Origin: an uncultured Candidatus Actinomarina sp.
GTDB taxonomy: Bacteria > Actinomycetota > Acidimicrobiia > Actinomarinales > Actinomarinaceae
Assembly: GCA_902580215.1 (NCBI GenBank)
Contig: CACHJT010000001.1
Location: forward strand, 156,306 to 220,305
Length of the DNA: 64,000 nucleotides
Direction of reading: 5' to 3'
Every line of letters begins with the position of its first letter. Within the stretch, counting starts at the first letter, position 1. Below the pieces are notes generated by a model. That model was not told the origin of the DNA. It ran no database searches and saw nothing but the letters and a program-made list of their open reading frames with translations. Of this stretch, positions 37,680 to 47,327 are shown in pieces. The position numbers and the translations under genes are program-made.

Positions 37680-38209
37680 AAAGAATTAATTAAATCTAAG
37701 TCTTCTTCAGCAATAATTCCGTATCCTCGAGTAAGAATATTTTTGCTATCTTTTTCAATCAAAAACCAATATATTGTTTCATTAGAAGGTATGTCTAAAT
37801 TTGTTAAAAACTGGTCTAGGTCGACATAGGCAGTAATTGTCCTATCTCTGATTCTGTCATCTCTTATTCCCGCTCGCATAATTCCATCTAAATAAACTTC
37901 AAATAATTTTGAACTCTTTTGTACAGTTGGTACTTCAATAATGTTATGTGAATCACCAAATCCATTGTTTTCTAATAAAGATATTGACTCATCTACCAAA
38001 GGCTGGTGCCACTGTTGAAACGCTACAATAATAATTAGATTTTTATCAACAAAATCATCTGGTACAACTTTGTCTCTTTTATTTAAATCTCTTCCATTTA
38101 TCTCTGGAAACTCTCCATATTCAACAGTCACTTCATTCTCCTGTTCTGCTTGACAACTTACAGAAAAAAATAAAATTAATACAAGGAAGCTAGTCTTGAA
38201 CTGGACCAA
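37676..38209 (-). CDS. Putative lipoprotein of unknown function
   Basis: From the TTG at 38209, which has GAGG 6 bases upstream, the product is 177 aa; a longer frame reaches another TTG at 38221. Hydrophobic signal (FLVLILFFSVSC) with a possible lipid-modified Cys, then a soluble domain beginning in a thioredoxin-like manner (NLIIIVAFQQWHQPLVDESISLL) but with no CxxC. No family assigned. It overlaps the upstream SRPBCC gene and is probably co-transcribed with it. Confidence 0.6.
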   Translation of the reverse strand: MVQFKTSFLVLILFFSVSCQAEQENEVTVEYGEFPEINGRDLNKRDKVVPDDFVDKNLIIIVAFQQWHQPLVDESISLLENNGFGDSHNIIEVPTVQKSSKLFEVYLDGIMRAGIRDDRIRDRTITAYVDLDQFLTNLDIPSNETIYWFLIEKDSKNILTRGYGIIAEEDLDLINSF

Positions 38210-38627
38210 GGACTGCCTCAAGATTTTTAATTTGTTTATCCATTAATTTGTTAAAAATAGGTCCTACAAAGATTCCCAAAACAAAAAAAGGAAATTTGTA
38301 TTTAATGTCTACAGAATAAGTAACTTCAGTACCTTTTGAATTTGCTGATAAAAAGATAGTGTCAACAATTGTAAATATAGAAGTACTAGCTTGTAAAGAG
38401 ACTCTTAAAGGAGGGCCCCATTCAATAATTTCATAATTGTATTCCCTTGGCTTATTGTTGAAATGTGTTTTTACTTTGAAAACTGAACCTTGTCTTAAAG
38501 GTTCTTTTGTAATAAGCTCGCCTTCATCACCTTCAGCCCATTTTTCTAAATTTCTAAAATCTGATAAAAAACCAAAAGCAGAATCTATATCTGTATTCAC
38601 TGTTACTGTTCTTGAAAAATTTGGCAT
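38190..38627 (-). CDS. SRPBCC/polyketide-cyclase-like lipid-binding protein
   Basis: 145 aa, START/Bet v1-like fold: N-terminal strand RTVTVNTDIDSAFGFLSDFRNLEKW and a long C-terminal helix, with GTEVTYSVDIKYKF near the end. Such proteins bind hydrophobic ligands; no catalytic residues are evident. Likely co-transcribed with the downstream lipoprotein gene. Confidence 0.75.
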   Translation of the reverse strand: MPNFSRTVTVNTDIDSAFGFLSDFRNLEKWAEGDEGELITKEPLRQGSVFKVKTHFNNKPREYNYEIIEWGPPLRVSLQASTSIFTIVDTIFLSANSKGTEVTYSVDIKYKFPFFVLGIFVGPIFNKLMDKQIKNLEAVLGPVQD

Positions 38628-38667
38628 AAGTTTATATTAAGTTGATTAAATTTTTGTAGGAAATTGT

Positions 38668-39492
38668 TTATCTAAGATTTAAAGATCTATTTCTAAATCC
38701 TATAAATCCTATTGCCAAAAATATCATTATTTTACCAATGACTAGTAACAAGTCTTCTGCAAATAATCCATCTTGATAAGGGTTACCATATGCTCCAAAA
38801 GATGAAAGGTTATCATCAAACCACTGAAAGAAATCATTTGTTCCAGCTAGTGAGTTAGTTAAATATTCAAATGCCATTAAACCTCCACCAAAAGCCCAAG
38901 CCATTGAAGATTTTCCAGTAAATGCTCCGAGTGCAAATCCAAGAGCACCAAAAGTAACTCCAGCCAAAGCGGCTTGAAGTGTTGCTTTCATAAGTGGAAC
39001 ATAATCAAGTGTTTGACTAAGTTCCATAGTTGCAATTGGAATAAACATAATATTTGTCCATGCAAAAGTGACAAATAAACCGAATAGAACAGCAACAATT
39101 GATTGTGTTAAATACACAGAAGTTCTTGTCATTGGTAAAGCTGCAACAAATTCAAAAGTCCCATCTTCTTCTGCTTTTGAACCTAATTTATTTAAAAGAA
39201 TTATTGTGGCAGTGCCAATTAAAAGTGGAACAAATGGTACTAAGAAATAAGTTGTTACCATTCCTTCTAATGTAAAAACATTGTCCCAATCCGAAATTCC
39301 CAATAAATTCATCATTGTTTCATTTTCTGACATTCCTCTAAAAGCTTCTCTTTGTGTGTCAATAAGCAAACTTTCTACACTTGAGTTTGCAAAAGCTAGT
39401 GGAAGTATTAATAAGTAAACCCCGCCAGAAATTGCCCAATTTAAGATAAACTTTCTTGGGACTGTAATCATATATTTGAAATAGTTAAACAT
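38668..39492 (-). CDS. ABC-2 type exporter permease
   Basis: 274 aa with six or more transmembrane helices and the ABC-2 layout; the second cytoplasmic loop has EFVAALPMTRTSVYLTQS, typical of ABC2_membrane proteins. It follows the ATPase gene with a one-base overlap, so the two form one exporter. Substrate unknown; the adjacent TetR regulator suggests inducible efflux. Confidence 0.82.
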   Translation of the reverse strand: MFNYFKYMITVPRKFILNWAISGGVYLLILPLAFANSSVESLLIDTQREAFRGMSENETMMNLLGISDWDNVFTLEGMVTTYFLVPFVPLLIGTATIILLNKLGSKAEEDGTFEFVAALPMTRTSVYLTQSIVAVLFGLFVTFAWTNIMFIPIATMELSQTLDYVPLMKATLQAALAGVTFGALGFALGAFTGKSSMAWAFGGGLMAFEYLTNSLAGTNDFFQWFDDNLSSFGAYGNPYQDGLFAEDLLLVIGKIMIFLAIGFIGFRNRSLNLR

Positions 39493-40205
39493 TATTCCTC
39501 TTTTCTGTCATAGAATGTGAAAAAAGCATCTTCTAAATCTTGACCTTCTTCTTTTGCTTTATTTAAAAATGTCTCATATGTTTCATCATATACTTTTGCA
39601 CCTTCTCTTAAAACAGCCATCGAGTCGGCAACTTTTTCAACCTCAGAAATAATATGTGATGATAAAAGTATTGCTGCACCATCATTAGCAAATTCTTTTA
39701 CAATTTCAAAAAAAGTTCTTTGATGAAAGGGGTCTAGGCCTGAAGTTGGTTCATCTAAAATTAATGCCTTTGGCTTATGCAGTACTGCAAGTATTAAGGC
39801 GACTTTTTGCCTATTACCTTTAGATAATTCTTTGAGAGTTTGATCAACTTCCAATTCAAACTTTTCTGCTAATTCCATTGCATAGTTAGTTGATTGACCT
39901 CTCATGTCTGCACCAAGTTTAAATAGTGACTTAGAATTTAAATTTTGTGGAAGTTGAGGATCTCCAGGTAGATATCCTATTATTTTTTTTGCCTCAACAG
40001 GGTTTTCAATTGTATTAATTCCCTCGACTGAGAGTGTGCCTTCAGAAGGAATTAAAAATCCCATAAGACTTCTCATTGTTGTAGATTTTCCAGCCCCATT
40101 AGGACCAAGAAGCCCTTTAACCTCGCCATTATCAACAGAGATATTGATATCTCCAACACCTTTTCCATTTTTGTATCTCATAGTGAGATTTTTAATTTCT
40201 ATCAT
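39492..40205 (-). CDS. ABC-2 type exporter ATPase
   Basis: 237 aa from the ATG at 40205; a TTG 18 bases upstream lies within a palindromic operator and is less likely. Walker A GPNGAGKST, signature LSKGNRQK and Walker B ALILDEPTSGLDP are present. Partner of the downstream permease. It diverges from a tetR gene, with which it shares a 112-base control region. Confidence 0.9.
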   Translation of the reverse strand: MIEIKNLTMRYKNGKGVGDINISVDNGEVKGLLGPNGAGKSTTMRSLMGFLIPSEGTLSVEGINTIENPVEAKKIIGYLPGDPQLPQNLNSKSLFKLGADMRGQSTNYAMELAEKFELEVDQTLKELSKGNRQKVALILAVLHKPKALILDEPTSGLDPFHQRTFFEIVKEFANDGAAILLSSHIISEVEKVADSMAVLREGAKVYDETYETFLNKAKEEGQDLEDAFFTFYDRKEE

Positions 40206-40210
40206 TATTC

Positions 40211-40226
40211 TTATTGTATACAATAA
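40211..40226. promoter_or_regulatory. Palindromic operator TTATTGTATACAATAA
   Basis: Perfect 16-bp palindrome 5 bases upstream of the ABC exporter ATG, overlapping the place where a -10 box and transcript start would be. It suits a TetR-family dimer, probably the divergent regulator. Confidence 0.5.
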
Positions 40227-40265
40227 AACTTATAAATTGACCTTACTATTTTCCGATTAATTTCG

Positions 40266-40290
40266 ATAAGTTTAATTATAAGAAACTTAT
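40266..40290. promoter_or_regulatory. Inverted repeat ATAAGTTT-N9-AAACTTAT
   Basis: Perfect 8-bp arms, 28 bases upstream of the tetR ATG. A third copy of AAACTTAT is at 40226-40233, next to the palindrome before the exporter. Likely second operator or promoter element of the divergent control region. Confidence 0.4.
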
Positions 40291-40317
40291 TTTTATGCTT
40301 ATAGTAAATATTTAATC

Positions 40318-40881
40318 ATGGATAAAAGAAAAGTAATAGCTAAAAATCGATATGAAGAAATTCATTATGAACTCCTTGAAGTTGGTGAAAAGCTATTAAA
40401 CACCAAAAGACTTACCCAAATATCCCTAAATTCTATAAAAGAATACACAGATATTTCTAAAACAACTATCTATGAACATTTTCATTCGTTTGAAGAATTT
40501 TTATCTGATGTAATCAAGCATGTTTATGAAAAAAGGAGACAAAGCTATCTTGAAAAATTACAAGATAAACCAAAAGAAAATATAAAAACTATTTTTAAAG
40601 TTTGGACTGAATTTACTTACGATAACTTTACCCTTGGAAGAAACATATATGCAGCTTATATACTTCTTGCTGGCAAATATAATTTTCAGCTGATGGGTGG
40701 TGTTTATAAAGATTTAGATATGGAGTTAGAAAAGTTAGGATTTAGCAATAAAGAAAGAGAAGAGTTTATTGGAAAATTTTATTTCAGCATTGACGAGCTG
40801 ATAATAGATTTGGAAAACGAAAATAAAAACAATATAAATTCAAAAATTAATGACTTGATTTTATATCTGGATAATTACTAA
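40318..40881 (+). CDS. TetR/AcrR-family transcriptional regulator
   Basis: 187 aa. N-terminal helix-turn-helix (about 32-60: LTQISLNSIKEYTDISKTTIYEHFHSFEEFL), then an all-helical ligand-binding domain with no recognisable ligand motif. It diverges from the ABC-2 exporter genes and is the natural candidate to repress them. It converges on the second complex I operon. Confidence 0.88.
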   Translation: MDKRKVIAKNRYEEIHYELLEVGEKLLNTKRLTQISLNSIKEYTDISKTTIYEHFHSFEEFLSDVIKHVYEKRRQSYLEKLQDKPKENIKTIFKVWTEFTYDNFTLGRNIYAAYILLAGKYNFQLMGGVYKDLDMELEKLGFSNKEREEFIGKFYFSIDELIIDLENENKNNINSKINDLILYLDNY

Positions 40882-40889
40882 TTATTAAG

Positions 40890-41024
40890 CTATTCATCTA
40901 AATTTTCATTTTTTTGCTTATTTCTTAACCAAGTTAATAGTAAAGCAGGCACTAGAAACATCAACATTTCATCCCAACCACCCTGATGATTAAGTGCAGG
41001 TGGTGGAATTATTTTGGTGTACAT
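40890..41024 (-). CDS. 44-aa membrane protein at the end of the nuo operon
   Basis: The ATG shares one base with the nuoN stop (TAATG), so the gene is translationally coupled to the 14-subunit complex I operon. Product begins MYTKIIPPPALNHQGGWDEM, then a hydrophobic helix (about residues 20-33) and a charged tail. The QGGWDEMLMF segment resembles small membrane proteins seen in other Actinobacteriota by recollection, not by search. Function unknown; an accessory or assembly role for complex I is possible. Confidence 0.65.
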   Translation of the reverse strand: MYTKIIPPPALNHQGGWDEMLMFLVPALLLTWLRNKQKNENLDE

Positions 41025-42496
41025 TAGAGATAACCTTCGACCATCCACCGAGTTATATTAACAAGCGTATCTGGAAGTAATCCAAAATATATAGTTAAAG
41101 CAGCCAATGCACCTAGCAGTAGTTTGTCTGAGTTTTTAACTTGTATTTTTTCAACTACATTTTCTGTTTTCTCAACTGCTGCTACCCATATTGGTCGTAA
41201 GTAAAAATAAAATCCCGCAACTGTAGTCAGCATTAAGACTGTTACCAATATATATCTCTCATATGACCAAAGATTGGTAATAAGGATAAACTTTGAGACG
41301 AATCCACTTGTTAATGGTAATCCTGCAAGGCCAAGCATGAATATTGAAAATGTAATTGTTATAAATTTATTTTCCTTAAATAACCCTGAGATATTTGAGA
41401 TTTGAAAGTCCGAACTCAATTGACCGCTTATTATTGAAAAAACTGTAAAGATTCCAATTAATTGAATAATGTAAGTTATTAAATAAAACGTTGATGCACT
41501 TATTCCATAAACTCCTGAAGATATGCCAGAAAGTATAAAGCCTGATTGAATAACTCCACTATAAGCAATTAGTCTTTTCAAATCACTTTGATTTGCAGCA
41601 AATAATGCTCCAGCGAGTACAGACAAGATTACAACCGCACCAAAAAATAAATCAAATTGATCAATAATGAATGTTAAAGAGACTGCAACGAGTCTTGCAA
41701 GGACTATGAATGATGAAACCTTTGCAACAGTTGCCATATATCCTACATATCCAGTAGGAGAACCCTGATATACGTCTGGTGCCCATGCTTGAAAAGGTGC
41801 AGCAGCAACTTTAAATAACAATCCAACAATTATCAATATCAATCCAACAAATGTTGTTAGTGGAACATTATCTGGTCCTATGAAACTAATTGCAATACTA
41901 GTTTCATACACACCAATTATTGATAGTGAGACATAGATTAGCGCAATACCATATACAAATATACACGAAGCAAGTGAACCAAGTAAGAAATATTTCAAAG
42001 CAGCTTCATTACTTAATTGATCTCCTCTGTTAAGTCCAGCTAAAGCGTATAAACTAATTGAACCAATTTCTAAACCTATGAATAACATTATGAAGTTCTC
42101 AGCATCAATCATTAATAAAAATCCAGATGCGGACATTAAAATTAGTATTAAAGCTTCAGTAGTTTTGTCTTCTATTAATTCTGAAGTTTTCCAGAAAGAA
42201 TTAAAAGTAAAAAGCAAAACCATTCCAACAAGTACGTTTCCAACAAGGGCAAACTCATCAAGAAGAATTTTTTCTGTGAAATAAGAAGAGACGCCATCAG
42301 TGAGAAACAAACCGAACTTTAAAAATATTGTAAATAAAGTTAGCAAGATTCCAACAAACGATACATATTTTTTTACGAACATTGGAGTTGAAATGGTAAT
42401 TGTGCAAAATAATAAAACAATAACTGTCAGCAATAGTGCCAATGTAGGTGCAATTACTACGTAATTTATTCCTAATATCTCAGAAACTGTTGTCAT
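41024..42496 (-). CDS. nuoN: Complex I subunit NuoN (14-subunit enzyme)
   Basis: Antiporter-like membrane subunit, 490 aa, full length with ATG start overlapping nuoM (ATGA). Motifs ALKYFLLGSLASCIFVYGIAL and APFQAWAPDVYQGSPTGYVGYM, plus LKRLIAYSGVIQSGFIL, are intact. This paralogue shows the length expected of NuoN and so supports the extended reading of the first copy. Confidence 0.97.
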   Translation of the reverse strand: MTTVSEILGINYVVIAPTLALLLTVIVLLFCTITISTPMFVKKYVSFVGILLTLFTIFLKFGLFLTDGVSSYFTEKILLDEFALVGNVLVGMVLLFTFNSFWKTSELIEDKTTEALILILMSASGFLLMIDAENFIMLFIGLEIGSISLYALAGLNRGDQLSNEAALKYFLLGSLASCIFVYGIALIYVSLSIIGVYETSIAISFIGPDNVPLTTFVGLILIIVGLLFKVAAAPFQAWAPDVYQGSPTGYVGYMATVAKVSSFIVLARLVAVSLTFIIDQFDLFFGAVVILSVLAGALFAANQSDLKRLIAYSGVIQSGFILSGISSGVYGISASTFYLITYIIQLIGIFTVFSIISGQLSSDFQISNISGLFKENKFITITFSIFMLGLAGLPLTSGFVSKFILITNLWSYERYILVTVLMLTTVAGFYFYLRPIWVAAVEKTENVVEKIQVKNSDKLLLGALAALTIYFGLLPDTLVNITRWMVEGYL

Positions 42497-43980
42497 TTTA
42501 GGTCCTTAAACATTGCTATAGTATCACTCAAAAAACTTGCCTCTTGAATTACAAAACTCTCAATATAGTTCGGATAAATTCCAATAAATAACATTAATAA
42601 AACTAATGGAGCTATTGACGCTGTTTCACGGGAATTGAGATCACTTAAGCTTTCATTTTCTTCATATTTAATAGGTCCAGTAAACATTCTTTGATATGCC
42701 CATAACATATATATTGCAGCTAAAACTACACCAAATGCTGCAAAGGATGTCAGAATTTTGTAGCTGTTAAAGCTTCCCATAAGAATCATGAACTCTCCGA
42801 CAAAACCATTTAAACCAGGAAGGCCTATCGAGGCGAATGATGTAAATAGAAATATTGCTGCATACCTTGGCATAGATATCTTGACTCCCCCAAAGTCACT
42901 AATTTTTCGAGTATGTCTTCTTTCGTATATAAATCCAACCAGCATAAATAAAGCACCTGCAGTGATACCGTGATTTATCATTTGTATGATTGCTCCCTCA
43001 ATACTTAAAAATCCACCAGCTGAAATTCCAAGCATAACAAATCCCATATGACTAACTGATGAATAAGCAATCAGCTTTTTGATATCGATCTGAGCAATTG
43101 CAACAATAGCACCATAAATAATTCCAATTACAGACAATATTGCAATCAGATTTTTGTAAGCTAAAAAACCTTCTGTAAAAAATGGTATGGAAACTCTTAG
43201 TATTCCATAGGCACCAACTTTTAGAAGCACTCCTGCCAACATTATACTTCCAGCAGTTGGAGCTTCTACGTGTGCATCCGGCAACCAAGTATGTAGTGGA
43301 AATATAGGCACTTTAATTAAAAAGCCAAATGTAAATAATAAAAATAAAGTTTTTGACTGTGACTCAAGCAAACTTAATGAAGACAATGTTTCAAAATCTA
43401 CAGCAAGCCTACCATTAACTCCAAAGCTTAGAACTGCTGTATAAACTGTTCCAATAAAAATAAATACCGAACCAAAAACAGTGTACAGAATGAACTTTAT
43501 AGTTGCGTATCTTCTATTCTCACCTCCCCATATTCCCATCAGGAAATACATAGGGATTAGTAAAGCCTCAAAAAATATAAACAATGAAATTAAATCACCA
43601 CTAATAAATACACCGTTGATTGCAAAATGTAACATTAACAATGATCCAACAAATCCTTTGCTTTCAGAGTGATCTTTGCCAATAGAAAGTAATGAAACAA
43701 ATACTAATAACGAGCTAAGCAATAACAAAAGAGTTGACATTCCAGAGAGTCCGAAATGTAGATTAATTCCATAAGACTGTATCCATTGAAAAGTTGATAA
43801 AATTGTAAATTCTGTTTTTGCATATTCCCCAAATAGCAAATAAACACATTGAGTTAACGTTATTAAAGAAAAGGCAATTCCAATTGGTCTAAATGTCTCT
43901 TTTCTTGAATTTGGAATCAAAAAGATAAGTATTGCACTAAAAAGTGGAACTAACAACAAAGAGAACATAATAGAAATCAT
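42493..43980 (-). CDS. nuoM: Complex I subunit NuoM (14-subunit enzyme)
   Basis: Antiporter-like membrane subunit, 495 aa. Conserved Glu in LFIFFEALLIPMYFLMGIWGG; broken-helix and Lys motifs in KVPIFPLHTWLPDAHVEAPT and IKKLIAYSSVSHMGFVML. ATGA overlap with nuoL and with nuoN. Confidence 0.97.
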   Translation of the reverse strand: MISIMFSLLLVPLFSAILIFLIPNSRKETFRPIGIAFSLITLTQCVYLLFGEYAKTEFTILSTFQWIQSYGINLHFGLSGMSTLLLLLSSLLVFVSLLSIGKDHSESKGFVGSLLMLHFAINGVFISGDLISLFIFFEALLIPMYFLMGIWGGENRRYATIKFILYTVFGSVFIFIGTVYTAVLSFGVNGRLAVDFETLSSLSLLESQSKTLFLLFTFGFLIKVPIFPLHTWLPDAHVEAPTAGSIMLAGVLLKVGAYGILRVSIPFFTEGFLAYKNLIAILSVIGIIYGAIVAIAQIDIKKLIAYSSVSHMGFVMLGISAGGFLSIEGAIIQMINHGITAGALFMLVGFIYERRHTRKISDFGGVKISMPRYAAIFLFTSFASIGLPGLNGFVGEFMILMGSFNSYKILTSFAAFGVVLAAIYMLWAYQRMFTGPIKYEENESLSDLNSRETASIAPLVLLMLFIGIYPNYIESFVIQEASFLSDTIAMFKDLK

Positions 43981-45878
43981 CTTGGCACCAATGGTGTAGC
44001 AATAAACAATGCAATTAGAAGTAGTAAAAATAAACCAAAATAAACGACATAATTTCTCACTAAACCAGTTTGAGTTGTAGATGTAATTTTTGAACTTTTA
44101 TTAAATGCAGTTGATACGAAGTTAACAGATCCATCAATCAACATTCCATCAACAACAACTGCTACTTTACGACTAAGGTTCTTCATGCCGGAGACAAAGA
44201 AAAGATTACCGAATTTATTTAAATACAAAACGTTTGAGGAAAGATCTTTAACTAGGTTGATAGGACTTTCAAGTTTAAATTTTTTCAAGTCAATTCTTTT
44301 ATGAAGCTCCATTCCAAATAAGAGAAAAGCAATAATTAGTCCTGTGAAACCAGCACCAATAGAGAGTACTGCTAACACAACTAATGTAATGCCCTTTGGT
44401 AAATGCGTTACTTCAACATTCTCTAAAGTCACGTGTAAAACTTTTTCAAGACCATGAAAAAATGGTGTATTTATAAAACCAATAAATATAGAAAATATAC
44501 CTAAAAGTAGTAGGGGTCTTGTCATTGCTTTTGGTGCTTCAGCAACATCTGAGTGTTCAAAACCATTATCTTTTTCAAAAATTAGCAACCAATGTCTACC
44601 CATATAGAATGCTGTAAGAAAAGCCGCACCTAATGCTAAAGCCCAAAAAACATAATAGATACCTCCATTTACAAAAACGGAAGCAAGTATTTCATCTTTT
44701 GACCAAAAACCTGCAAGAGGAGGAATGCCTGATATTGCAAGAGTTCCTATTCCCATCATTGATGCAGTAATTGGCATTTTTTTTCTAAGTCCACCCATTT
44801 TTCTAATATCCTGTTCGTGGTGCATAGAGTGAATTACAGCACCAGCACCAAGAAACAAAAGTGCTTTAAAAAATGCATGAGTGACTAGATGAAAAATTGC
44901 AGCGACATATGCACCTGCTCCAATTGCAATAAACATAAATCCGAGCTGAGAAATTGTTGAATATGCCAATACCTTTTTGATATCAAATTGATTTATGGCA
45001 GAAAATGCAGCAAGAAGTGCTGTTATAAGTCCAAAAATTATAATCAATAAGCTAGCTATTTTTGAGTGTTGTAATAAGGGAGATATCCTGACAAGCATAA
45101 ACACTCCCGCAGTAACCATTGTGGCTGCGTGAATAAGAGCGCTTGCAGGAGTTGGACCTTCCATGGCATCTGGAAGCCAACTAAAAAGAGGGAATTGAGC
45201 AGATTTACCAAAAGCACCTAGCAATAAAAAGAGGGATATAGCCGTAATAGTAGACTCAGCTATTCCACTAGTATTTTGTAAAATTTTATAAAAATCAAAC
45301 GTATTAAAAGTATCTAAAATAATCATTAATCCAATTAAAAATCCAAAGTCCCCGACTCTATTTATGACAAACGCTTTATTACCGGCTTTTGCAGCAGCTG
45401 GTTTTTTAGACCAAAATGAAATTAAGAGATATGAACTCAAACCAACTAATTCCCAACCAAAGAACATCACTAAGAAGTTTGATGACATGACTAGAAGTAA
45501 CATTGAAAAAACAAAAAAGTTAAAATACACAAAATAATTACAATGATTTTCGTCCTTTTCCATATAAGAAGTGGAAAAAAGTTGAATTACAAAAGATAGT
45601 CCAGTTACTAAGATCAGCATAATTCCAGATAGTCCATCAAGAGTAAAACCAATGCTTATGTCAGGATTAGAAATCCATTGAAACAACTCAACGTTTACAG
45701 GTTTAAATTTATCAAGCCCTAAGACAATAAATGAATAAGCGGCAATAGCAAATGACAAGAGTGCACTATTTAAAGTAAAAAAGTTTGTAATTAATTCATT
45801 AAATAGTTTTTTGTTTAGAAAAAGGAAGATAGCAGTTAAAAAAGGCAGAAAGATTGGGAGAAGAAAAATTAATTCCAA
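43977..45878 (-). CDS. nuoL: Complex I subunit NuoL (14-subunit enzyme)
   Basis: Distal antiporter-like subunit, about 633 aa with the long lateral helix at the C-terminus. FGWELVGLSSYLLISFW, SAQFPLFSWLPDAMEGPTPA and IKKVLAYSTISQLGFM are the pump motifs. The start chosen is a TTG 1 base after the nuoK stop with AGAGG in good position; an ATG 18 bases upstream (45896) lies inside nuoK and has no Shine-Dalgarno. Confidence 0.95.
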   Translation of the reverse strand: MELIFLLPIFLPFLTAIFLFLNKKLFNELITNFFTLNSALLSFAIAAYSFIVLGLDKFKPVNVELFQWISNPDISIGFTLDGLSGIMLILVTGLSFVIQLFSTSYMEKDENHCNYFVYFNFFVFSMLLLVMSSNFLVMFFGWELVGLSSYLLISFWSKKPAAAKAGNKAFVINRVGDFGFLIGLMIILDTFNTFDFYKILQNTSGIAESTITAISLFLLLGAFGKSAQFPLFSWLPDAMEGPTPASALIHAATMVTAGVFMLVRISPLLQHSKIASLLIIIFGLITALLAAFSAINQFDIKKVLAYSTISQLGFMFIAIGAGAYVAAIFHLVTHAFFKALLFLGAGAVIHSMHHEQDIRKMGGLRKKMPITASMMGIGTLAISGIPPLAGFWSKDEILASVFVNGGIYYVFWALALGAAFLTAFYMGRHWLLIFEKDNGFEHSDVAEAPKAMTRPLLLLGIFSIFIGFINTPFFHGLEKVLHVTLENVEVTHLPKGITLVVLAVLSIGAGFTGLIIAFLLFGMELHKRIDLKKFKLESPINLVKDLSSNVLYLNKFGNLFFVSGMKNLSRKVAVVVDGMLIDGSVNFVSTAFNKSSKITSTTQTGLVRNYVVYFGLFLLLLIALFIATPLVPR

Positions 45879-45879
45879 T

Positions 45880-46188
45880 TTAACCTCTTGATACATTCAA
45901 TACATCTACTGATGCAGATGACTGCTTTCTAAATATAGAAACAATAATCGCAAGGCCAACTACTACTTCAGCTGCTGCTACTACAAGAACAAAAAATACA
46001 AAGACTTGACCATCAACCTGTCCAAAATGTTTAGATGCAGAAATAAAAGTTAAGTTTACTGCGTTGAGCATTAATTCAATGCACATAAACATAATGAGAG
46101 CATTTTTTCTAATCATCATTCCTAGAAACCCTATTGAAAAGAGAATCGCTGCAAGTGTAAGATACCAGTCGGTAGTTACTTCAAGCAT
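45880..46188 (-). CDS. nuoK: Complex I subunit NuoK (14-subunit enzyme)
   Basis: Three-helix subunit, 102 aa from the ATG at 46188, which overlaps the end of nuoJ; a reading from 46212 would add eight unlikely residues. The acidic residues of helices 2 and 3 are in [14 protein letters not shown] and [13 protein letters not shown]. The last codons supply the ribosome site of nuoL. Confidence 0.95.
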   Translation of the reverse strand: MLEVTTDWYLTLAAILFSIGFLGMMIRKNALIMFMCIELMLNAVNLTFISASKHFGQVDGQVFVFFVLVVAAAEVVVGLAIIVSIFRKQSSASVDVLNVSRG

Positions 46189-46708
46189 TACTATTTCGTT
46201 TCTTTGTATCATAAGCTAAAGCTATAGCTGCAGCGGTAGCAACAATGAGAAGTAAAGAAATGATTTCAAATGGAAATATCCACTCTGTAAAAAGTACGCC
46301 TGCAATTAATTGTGGTGTTCCTTCTGTATCAAACTCAACAGGTGGGAACCAGAGATCCCACTTGAAGTCTGAACTTATGGCAACATATGCTAAAAGGGAA
46401 ATAAGAATTAAAAATACTCCACTCACTAAAAATGTTTGACCTTTAATAGAGTCAGTAGTTTGTTCTTTTTTATCTACCCCTATCATCATTATTACAAACA
46501 AAAATAGAGTCATAACTGCTCCTGCGTAAACTAACATTTGTACCATTGCAACAAAAGTCGCATTTAAAGTTATGTAGATTATTGCTAAGGAAACCAGTGT
46601 CATAACTAAACCCATAGCGTTATGTACAGGGTTTTTGGCAAATATAACAATGAGTGCGCCTATGATAATGAGACTTGCTGGAGCAAAGAATAAAAGCGCC
46701 TCAACCAA
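46181..46708 (-). CDS. nuoJ: Complex I subunit NuoJ (14-subunit enzyme)
   Basis: Five-helix subunit, 175 aa. Helix 3 hallmark [25 protein letters not shown] is present. TTG start 1 base after the nuoI stop, with GGAGG upstream; an extension to 46756 would be read out of nuoI and adds a basic segment foreign to the family. Confidence 0.94.
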   Translation of the reverse strand: MVEALLFFAPASLIIIGALIVIFAKNPVHNAMGLVMTLVSLAIIYITLNATFVAMVQMLVYAGAVMTLFLFVIMMIGVDKKEQTTDSIKGQTFLVSGVFLILISLLAYVAISSDFKWDLWFPPVEFDTEGTPQLIAGVLFTEWIFPFEIISLLLIVATAAAIALAYDTKKRNSNA

Positions 46709-46709
46709 C

Positions 46710-47324
46710 TTACTCTTCCTCCAATGTCTGTCCTTCTTCAGGAGGTTTCTTTCCAACTCCGAGTGAACCTGACCAATTTACTACATTTTGAAAATTTGGA
46801 TTTCCATTAGGAGAAGTTGCTCTCATCCATCCATCAGATGTATTTAAATCATCAAAATTAGTAAGCTTAGTTTGTTCCTCATGAGTGTTAGGGGTTCCAT
46901 CATCTTTTACAACTAATACCTCTTTATCAAATATTGCCTCGGACCTGTTAGCAACACTCATCTCAAAAAGAGAAGTCATAGTGATAGCTTCAGTAGGGCA
47001 GGCTTCCACACATAACGCACAATAAATACACCTGAGCATATTGATTTCATAAATAAATCCATATCTCTCCCCTGGACTAACAGGGTTCTCTTCTGGATTA
47101 TCCTCTCCTCGAACATAAATGCATTGTGCTGGACAAACTCCCGCACACAGCTCACAACCTATACACTTTTCCATGCCGTCTTCATATTTGTTTAAAACAT
47201 GGCGACCGTGAAATCTTTGGGGCTTTTCTCTAAATTCTTTTGGATATTTGTCGGTAACTGATTTTCTAAATAATTCTTTGAACGTTACTTTCAATCCTTT
47301 TATTAAACCAAAACTGTCACTCAT
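46710..47324 (-). CDS. nuoI: Complex I subunit NuoI, 2x[4Fe-4S] (14-subunit enzyme)
   Basis: Ferredoxin-like subunit carrying clusters N6a and N6b: C54, C57, C60, C64 and C99, C102, C105, C109. 204 aa; longer than the paralogue because of a C-terminal extension (after about residue 135) rich in Asn, Asp and Glu, which is usual for actinobacterial NuoI. Confidence 0.97.
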   Translation of the reverse strand: MSDSFGLIKGLKVTFKELFRKSVTDKYPKEFREKPQRFHGRHVLNKYEDGMEKCIGCELCAGVCPAQCIYVRGEDNPEENPVSPGERYGFIYEINMLRCIYCALCVEACPTEAITMTSLFEMSVANRSEAIFDKEVLVVKDDGTPNTHEEQTKLTNFDDLNTSDGWMRATSPNGNPNFQNVVNWSGSLGVGKKPPEEGQTLEEE

Positions 47325-47327
47325 AAC

